Below, piece after piece: positions 58,829-64,000 of a stretch of 64,000 nt of DNA; the stretch's first letter is position 1; each line of letters starts with the position of its first letter. Location: positions 124,001-188,000 of the forward strand of contig NZ_JASBVP010000006.1 in assembly GCF_029961025.1 (NCBI RefSeq). Reading direction: 5' to 3'. This stretch comes from Mycobacterium sp. GTDB lineage: Bacteria > Actinomycetota > Actinomycetes > Mycobacteriales > Mycobacteriaceae. The notes under the pieces were generated by a model. That model did no database searches and was not told the origin of the DNA. It saw only the letters and a list, made by a program, of their open reading frames with translations. The translations under genes and the position numbers were made by a program.

Positions 58829-60409
58829 ATGACGGCCCTCAACGACGCGGACTGGGCAGTGCCGAACCGGACGGCCCCGCGCGCGCGGCGTGCGACCCCG
58901 ATGCCCGTTGAAGGGATCGCGCTGCGGCCGGTACGCAGGTTTCTGCCACCGTGGCTGCCGCCTCGCCGCTTTGTTGCCGCGGTTATCGCCATCGGCGGCA
59001 TGCAGCTGATGGCGACCATGGATGGCACCATCGCGATCGTCGCGCTGCCCAAGATCCAGAACCAGCTGGGCCTCTCGGACGCCGGACGGAGCTGGGTGAT
59101 CACCGCCTACGTGCTGACTTTCGGTGGGTTGATGCTGCTCGGCGGCCGTCTGGGGGACACCATCGGGCGCAAGCGCACGTTCATCGTCGGCGTCGCGCTG
59201 TTCACCATCGCCTCTGCCATGTGCGGCATTGCCTGGGACGCGGGCACCCTGGTGTTGGCCCGGCTGTTGCAGGGCGTGGGAGCCGCCATCGCCTCGCCCA
59301 CCGGCCTGGCGTTGGTGGCGACAACCTTCCCGAAAGGCCCGGCTCGCAACGCCGCGACGGCGGTGTTCGGCGCGATGACCGGCGTCGGCTCGGTGCTGGG
59401 CCTGGTCGTCGGCGGGGCGCTGACCGAGGTGTCGTGGCGGCTGGCGTTCGTGGTGAACGTGCCGATCGGGCTGCTGATGGTGCATCTGGCCCGGGTGGCG
59501 CTGCGGGAAACCCAGAAAGAACGCATGAAGCTTGACGCCACCGGGGCCGTGCTGGCCACGCTGACCTGCACCGCGGCGGTTTTCGGCTTCTCGATGGGGC
59601 CGGAAAAGAGCTGGCTGTCGGCCACCACGATCGGGTCGGCTGTGCTGGCCCTGGGTGCTTTCGTGGCGTTCGCCGTGGTGGAGCGCACCGCCGAGAACCC
59701 CATCGTGCCGTTCAACCTGTTCCGCGACCGCAATCGGCTGGCCACCTTCGCCGCGATCTTCCTGGCCGGCGGGGTGATGTTCACCCTGACCGTGCTGATC
59801 GGCTTGTACGTGCAGGACATCATGGGCTACAGCGCCCTGCGTGCGGGCATCGGCTTCATCCCGTTCGCCATTGCGATGGGTGTCGGACTGGGCGCGTCGT
59901 CGCAGCTGGTGGCGTGGTTCCCGCCGCGGGTCGTGGTGATCGGCGGGGGCATCCTGGTGCTGGGCGCGATGCTCTACGGCTCGACACTCAACCGCGGGAT
60001 CCCCTACTTCCCCAACCTGGTGATGCCGATCGTCGTGGGCGGGATCGGCATCGGCATGATCATCGTCCCGCTGGCGCTCTCGGCGATCGCCGGCGTCGGT
60101 TTCGACCGGATCGGGCCCACCTCGGCGATCGCGCTCATGCTGCAGAATTTGGGAGGGCCGGTGGTGCTCGCCATCATCCAGGCCGTCATCACCTCACGCA
60201 CCTTGTACCTGGGCGGCACCACCGGCCCGGTGAAGTTCATGGACGCCGCCCAGTTGCACGCGCTGGATCGCGGTTACACCTACGGCCTGCTGTGGGTGGC
60301 CGGGGTGGCCATCCTGGTCGGCGGCGCGGCGCTGCTGATCGGCTACACGGCGCAGCAGGTGGCGCAGGCCCAAGAGGCCAAGGAAGCGATCGAGCACGGG
60401 GGTCTTTAG
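58829..60409 (+). CDS. efpA: Major facilitator drug efflux pump EfpA
   Basis: A 526-residue MFS transporter with about 14 hydrophobic segments (DHA2/QacA type). Typical motifs are the helix-1 [14 protein letters not shown], the loop [15 protein letters not shown] between helices 2 and 3, and motif C-like [16 protein letters not shown]. The cytoplasmic N-terminus is about 50 residues. It corresponds to Rv2846c, a multidrug efflux pump and lipid transporter candidate. Confidence 0.96.
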   Translation: MTALNDADWAVPNRTAPRARRATPMPVEGIALRPVRRFLPPWLPPRRFVAAVIAIGGMQLMATMDGTIAIVALPKIQNQLGLSDAGRSWVITAYVLTFGGLMLLGGRLGDTIGRKRTFIVGVALFTIASAMCGIAWDAGTLVLARLLQGVGAAIASPTGLALVATTFPKGPARNAATAVFGAMTGVGSVLGLVVGGALTEVSWRLAFVVNVPIGLLMVHLARVALRETQKERMKLDATGAVLATLTCTAAVFGFSMGPEKSWLSATTIGSAVLALGAFVAFAVVERTAENPIVPFNLFRDRNRLATFAAIFLAGGVMFTLTVLIGLYVQDIMGYSALRAGIGFIPFAIAMGVGLGASSQLVAWFPPRVVVIGGGILVLGAMLYGSTLNRGIPYFPNLVMPIVVGGIGIGMIIVPLALSAIAGVGFDRIGPTSAIALMLQNLGGPVVLAIIQAVITSRTLYLGGTTGPVKFMDAAQLHALDRGYTYGLLWVAGVAILVGGAALLIGYTAQQVAQAQEAKEAIEHGGL

Positions 60410-60465
60410 GGTCCGCGCCGGGCGAGTCCGGACCTCGGGCGGCGGGCTCATTAAGCTCGTTTGCT

Positions 60466-62250
60466 GTGATCATGCGCATGTCCCAGCTGTTCCTGCGCAC
60501 GTTGCGGGAGGATCCCGCCGACGCCGAAGTGCCCAGCCACAAGCTGCTGATTCGGGCCGGCTACATCCGGCCGGTCGCACCCGGGCTGTACAGCTGGCTT
60601 CCGCTCGGCCTGCGGGTGTTGCGCAAGATCGAACGCGTCGTGCGTGAGGAGATGAACGCCATTGGCGGGCAGGAGATCCTGCTTCCCGCTTTGCTGCCCC
60701 GGGCGCCGTTCGAGACGACTAACCGGTGGACCGAGTATGGCGAGGGGGTGTTTCGGCTTCGGGATCGCCGTGGACACGACTACCTGCTGGGGCCAACGCA
60801 CGAAGAGCTGGTCACCTTGATGGTGAAGGGAGAGTACAGCTCTCACAAGGACTTTCCGCTTTTGCTGTACCAAATCCAGAACAAATACCGAGACGAGCCA
60901 CGGCCGCGCGCCGGTATTCTGCGGGTTCGGGAGTTCCTGATGAAGGACTCCTACTCCTTCGACACCGACGACGCCGGGCTCAAGGCCGCCTATTACGCGC
61001 ACCGCGAGGCCTACCAGCGCATGTTCGACCGGCTCCGGGTGCGCTACGTCATCGTCTCCGCGGTTTCCGGCGCGATGGGTGGTAGCGCGTCGGAGGAGTT
61101 TTTGGCCGAGAGCCCGGTCGGCGAGGACACCTTTGTGCGCTGCCTGCAGTCCGGATACGCCGCCAACGTCGAGGCGGTGGTCACGGCCCGCCCGGAGAGC
61201 CTGCCCATCGACGGGCAGCCCGAGCCGGTGATCCATGACACCGGTGACACTCCGACCATCGCCGCCCTGGTCGACTGGGCCAACCGAGCGGGCCTGGGGC
61301 GCACCATCACCGCCGCCGATACCCTGAAGAACGTCATGCTCAAGGTTCGCCGGCCGGGATCGGACTGGGAGTTGCTGGCCATCGGACTGCCGGGCGACCG
61401 TGAAATCGACGACCGGAGGCTGGAGGCGGCGCTCGCCCCCGCCGAGTACGCGTTGCTCGGTGACGACGACTTCGCCAGGTACCCGTTTTTGGTGAAGGGT
61501 TACATAGGGCCGAAAGCGTTGCGCGAAAACGGTGTTCGCTATCTAGTCGACCCACGGGTGGTGGACGGCACCAGCTGGATCACCGGCGCCGACCAGCCCG
61601 GCAAGCATGTCGTCGGACTGGTGGCCGGCCGGGACTTCACCGCCGACGGCACGATCGAGGCCGCCGAGGTCCGCGATGGCGACCCGTCCCCCGACGGGGC
61701 CGGCCCGCTGGTGTCGGCCCGCGGCATCGAGATAGGCCACATCTTCCAGCTCGGCCGCAAATACACCGACGCCTTTGCCGTCGATGTGCTGGGCGAGGAC
61801 GGAAAACCGGTGCGATTGACCATGGGCTGCTACGGCATCGGGGTGTCGCGGCTGGTTGCCGTCATTGCCGAACAGCATCACGACGAGCTGGGCCTGCGCT
61901 GGCCGTCCACCGTGGCGCCGTTCGATGTGCACGTGGTGATCGCGACCAAAGACGCCGGGGTGCACGCCGGCGCTACCGCGCTGGCCGCGGAGCTGGACCG
62001 CCTCGGTGTCGAGGTGCTGCTCGATGACCGGCAGGCCTCGCCGGGGGTGAAGTTCACCGACGCCGAGTTGCTGGGCATGCCCTGGATCGTCGTGGTGGGT
62101 CGCGGCTGGGCAAAAGGCGTCGTCGAGTTGCGCGACCGCTTCAGCGGCCAGACCCGCGAGCTGGCCACCGGCGCTTCGCCGGCCACCGAGATCGCCGCCA
62201 TCGTGTCCGGCCGGCGCGGTGATGACGCCGGCGCTGCGGCGGCCGGCTGA
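60466..62250 (+). CDS. proS: Prolyl-tRNA synthetase
   Basis: A 594-residue class II synthetase. Motif 1 includes [17 protein letters not shown], motif 2 [20 protein letters not shown] and motif 3 [13 protein letters not shown]. An editing-type insertion lies between motifs 2 and 3 (about residues 230-410). The C-terminal anticodon-binding domain follows. GTG 60466 is preferred so the N-terminus aligns with Rv2845c ([13 protein letters not shown]). It is about 12 residues longer than Rv2845c, mainly at the Ala-rich end. Confidence 0.97.
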   Translation: MIMRMSQLFLRTLREDPADAEVPSHKLLIRAGYIRPVAPGLYSWLPLGLRVLRKIERVVREEMNAIGGQEILLPALLPRAPFETTNRWTEYGEGVFRLRDRRGHDYLLGPTHEELVTLMVKGEYSSHKDFPLLLYQIQNKYRDEPRPRAGILRVREFLMKDSYSFDTDDAGLKAAYYAHREAYQRMFDRLRVRYVIVSAVSGAMGGSASEEFLAESPVGEDTFVRCLQSGYAANVEAVVTARPESLPIDGQPEPVIHDTGDTPTIAALVDWANRAGLGRTITAADTLKNVMLKVRRPGSDWELLAIGLPGDREIDDRRLEAALAPAEYALLGDDDFARYPFLVKGYIGPKALRENGVRYLVDPRVVDGTSWITGADQPGKHVVGLVAGRDFTADGTIEAAEVRDGDPSPDGAGPLVSARGIEIGHIFQLGRKYTDAFAVDVLGEDGKPVRLTMGCYGIGVSRLVAVIAEQHHDELGLRWPSTVAPFDVHVVIATKDAGVHAGATALAAELDRLGVEVLLDDRQASPGVKFTDAELLGMPWIVVVGRGWAKGVVELRDRFSGQTRELATGASPATEIAAIVSGRRGDDAGAAAAG

Positions 62251-62277
62251 GCCGCGGACCACCCCGGGCCCGTCCCC

Positions 62278-62769
62278 TCATCCGCCGCCGGGAAAAGCCG
62301 TGGTGATCGGCCAGGCTCCCAGCACCCGGTTCCACTGCGCCGCCAGCACCGCGCTTTGGGTTAGCGCCCGCACGCCGAATTCCCGGTCCTCGGGCCCCTG
62401 GGCCTGTTCCACGACCGCCCGCCAGGCCACCGCGGCGTCGTTCTCCATCCGCGCGGCCAGCCGGGCCGCGGCGCGCGGGCTGTTCACCGCCATCGGCAGC
62501 TGGTAGCCCGCGGCGGCCACCGGCGCGGCGACCTTGCGGGCCGCCAGCATCGCAATGACACGATCCCGTCGTTCCCGATGCTCGCCGAGCGCGGTGGACA
62601 CCAGGGCGTTGACGTCGGTCGCGCAGTGCGCGGACACGATGCCGTAGCCGTAGATAACGGCGTGCTCGGTGGCCAGCGCGTCGCAGAGGGCGGCGTCGTC
62701 GGAGTCGGTTTTGCCCCCCGGGTGTGGCGACGGTGACCTGGTACCCGGGGTGGGCTCGACGGAGGTCAT
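62278..62769 (-). CDS. Ferritin-like DUF4439 protein
   Basis: A 163-residue, mostly helical protein with the four-helix-bundle pattern ALATEHAVIYGYGIVSAHC and EHRERRDRVIAMLAA. A Pro/Ser-rich N-terminus precedes it. It corresponds to Rv2844, of unknown function. Its start overlaps the end of the upstream lipoprotein gene (ATGA), so the two are coupled. Confidence 0.85.
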   Translation of the reverse strand: MTSVEPTPGTRSPSPHPGGKTDSDDAALCDALATEHAVIYGYGIVSAHCATDVNALVSTALGEHRERRDRVIAMLAARKVAAPVAAAGYQLPMAVNSPRAAARLAARMENDAAVAWRAVVEQAQGPEDREFGVRALTQSAVLAAQWNRVLGAWPITTAFPGGG

Positions 62770-63281
62770 GGCGTGGGCGCTCCGATCGCCAGCGCGACCG
62801 TGTAGGCGGCGGTGCAGGAGGCGGCGATGGAGCCCAGCAGTCCGGCCCGGTAACCCGACAACCTGGCGGCGAGCCGGGTGGCGCTGTCCGCGGAGGCGTG
62901 CAGCGCATTGATCACATCCGAGAGCGAGGGCGCCGGCGCCGCCGGGCCGTTAGCGACCGGACCGGCCGGTGCGCTCGAGGTGGTCGTGGTCCTACCGGCG
63001 ACCCGGTCGATCTCGGTGGCCAACGCCTGCGCATGGCGGGAACGTTCCAGCGCGACTTCCCGCAGCGCGGCAGCGAGCTGTCCCAGTTCGGTCGCGGCCG
63101 CCGCGGTGGCCAGCTCACTGTCGTTGCGGGCCGACTCCAGCTGGGACTGCAATTCGTCCACCGCGGGAGGCGGCGGCGGGGAGCCGCACCCCGGCGCCAC
63201 CGCACCGAGCACCACGAGGGCAGCGCCACCGGCGAGCAGCTGTCTCCTGCTGACCACGGAAGCGGTGCTTGACACAGCCAC
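62766..63281 (-). CDS. Putative Tat-exported lipoprotein (Rv2843-like)
   Basis: A protein of about 171 residues. The signal has SRRQLLAGGAALVVLGAV with twin arginines and a lipobox ending APGC, so export by Tat and lipid attachment are likely. The mature part has a helical coiled segment (ELQSQLESARNDSELA), a Thr/Pro/Ala linker and C-terminal helices. GTG 63281 is chosen because GGCAGGA precedes it; ATG 63332 would add 17 residues without a binding site. The function is unknown. Confidence 0.8.
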   Translation of the reverse strand: MAVSSTASVVSRRQLLAGGAALVVLGAVAPGCGSPPPPPAVDELQSQLESARNDSELATAAAATELGQLAAALREVALERSRHAQALATEIDRVAGRTTTTSSAPAGPVANGPAAPAPSLSDVINALHASADSATRLAARLSGYRAGLLGSIAASCTAAYTVALAIGAPTP

Positions 63282-63495
63282 ATCCTGCCATTGCCCGCGT
63301 GTCGGCGTGACCCGGTGAACCGTTGCGGCCATCGGGTTCGATAGCCGATTCCGGAGCCGATTCCTGGCGTATCGTTGGTAGCTGGCCCCTGTGGAACGCC
63401 CGCCGCGGCGTACCGCGGGGCCGCTCGGAGCCGCCCGCCGGCGACATCCAGCCGATGACCGGATAACTCGAACAACTCAAGATGAGGAGCTCGCC

Positions 63496-64000
63496 GTGGC
63501 CACCGGGCTACCTTCGCAGAAGCAGGTGATCGAGCTACTTGGTGGGCATTTTGCGCGCGCCGGCTACGACATCGAAGAAGTCGTCATCGACACTCGAGCC
63601 CGCCCGCCGCGCATTTCGGTGGTCGCCGATGGCGATACCCCGCTTGACTTGGACACCATAGCCGCGTTGTCTCGCTCGGCGTCGGCTTTGCTGGACACCC
63701 TGGACGGCATTACCGGCAGTTACCTTCTCGAGGTCAGCTCGCCGGGCGTGCATCGCCCGTTGACCACCGAGAGGCACTTTCGCCGCGCCCGTGGCCGCAA
63801 GGTTGAATTGTCGATGGCGGACGGTTCCCGGCTGACCGGCCGTGTGGGGGAGACGCGCGGCAATGCGGTGGCACTGGTGATTCGCGACGGTCGCGGCTGG
63901 ACCGTTCGAAGGATCCCGCTCGAGGAAATCACGAAAGCCGTTGTTCAGGTTGAGTTTTCGCGGCCCGCCCCACGGGAGTTGGAACTGGCCGGCGTTGCGG
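63496..64000 (+). CDS. rimP: Ribosome maturation factor RimP (3'-truncated by window)
   Basis: The first 168 codons of RimP, needed for 30S subunit maturation. It shows [40 protein letters not shown] and the SH3-like domain [20 protein letters not shown], cut to key residues. GTG 63496 follows GAGGAG. It corresponds to Rv2842c. Confidence 0.95.
   Translation, partial: MATGLPSQKQVIELLGGHFARAGYDIEEVVIDTRARPPRISVVADGDTPLDLDTIAALSRSASALLDTLDGITGSYLLEVSSPGVHRPLTTERHFRRARGRKVELSMADGSRLTGRVGETRGNAVALVIRDGRGWTVRRIPLEEITKAVVQVEFSRPAPRELELAGVA

Noticed and set aside
1..64000. tRNA, rRNA genes or CRISPR arrays
   Set aside because: No regularly spaced repeats, cloverleaf-type sequences or rRNA segments were noticed on reading; a covariance scan was not possible.

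Overview
The window is chromosomal DNA of a Mycobacterium that is not M. tuberculosis. It is GC-rich, carries two PE/PPE pairs, a mycothione reductase, a Mas/Pks2-type polyketide synthase with PapA and FadD partners, and a long core block. Judged from memory, the order of that block matches Rv2898c down to Rv2842c of M. tuberculosis. The genes are recognised from conserved motifs and remembered homologues; no database search was run.

Layout. (1) 1-11448 is a cell-wall lipid locus: the 3' part of a methyl-branched-lipid PKS, a PapA acyltransferase, a GT1 glycosyltransferase and a GAP-family membrane protein on the plus strand, converging with a FadD23-like fatty acyl-AMP ligase and a condensation-type acyltransferase on the minus strand. 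This order resembles the pks5/lipooligosaccharide loci. (2) 11524-14579 holds two translationally coupled MutS-like ATPases. (3) 14823-18083 is an accessory strip: a PPE/PE pair bracketed by a 47-49 bp direct repeat, a small membrane protein and the decayed C-terminus of a NuoL/HyfB-like proton-pumping subunit. (4) 18204-42030 is housekeeping: yraN, comM, dprA, lactate monooxygenase, xerC, M23 peptidase, rpsB-tsf, pyrH-frr-cdsA-rlmN, mpt53, DUF2631, dxr-rip1-ispG, GNAT, a penicillin-binding lipoprotein, map, cobQ and a PuuD-like amidotransferase. (5) 41984-43576 is a second PPE/PE pair. (6) 44362-49763 carries nicT, a phosphodiesterase, a Fur-family regulator, mtr and an alpha/beta hydrolase. 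(7) 49819-51731 is a second accessory strip with an IS110-superfamily transposon and a proline-rich membrane protein. (8) 51997-64000 returns to core genes: mqo, a broken GNAT, a chelatase, cobO-cobB-cysG, efpA, proS, a ferritin-like protein, a lipoprotein and rimP (cut by the window end).

How the genes work together. The lipid locus can make, activate, transfer, glycosylate and export a methyl-branched acylated glycolipid. The chelatase, cobO, cobB and cysG genes and cobQ serve cobalamin and siroheme synthesis. dxr and ispG are two steps of the MEP isoprenoid pathway and flank the intramembrane protease rip1. rpsB, tsf, frr, rlmN, proS, map and rimP are translation functions.

Most unusual points: the MutS pair in a genus known for lacking MutS/MutL; a PPE protein ending in a SHOCT-like motif; the repeat-bracketed PE/PPE insertion; the IS110-type element with a non-coding 3' tail that could encode a guide RNA; structured leaders before rpsB and before a dead-looking hydrolase; a Fur regulator near a nickel permease; and the mqo/GNAT deletion scar. 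Compared with M. tuberculosis, the toxin-antitoxin pairs, dipZ-mpt70-mpt83, amiC, viuB and glnA4 are absent from the intervals where they would be expected.
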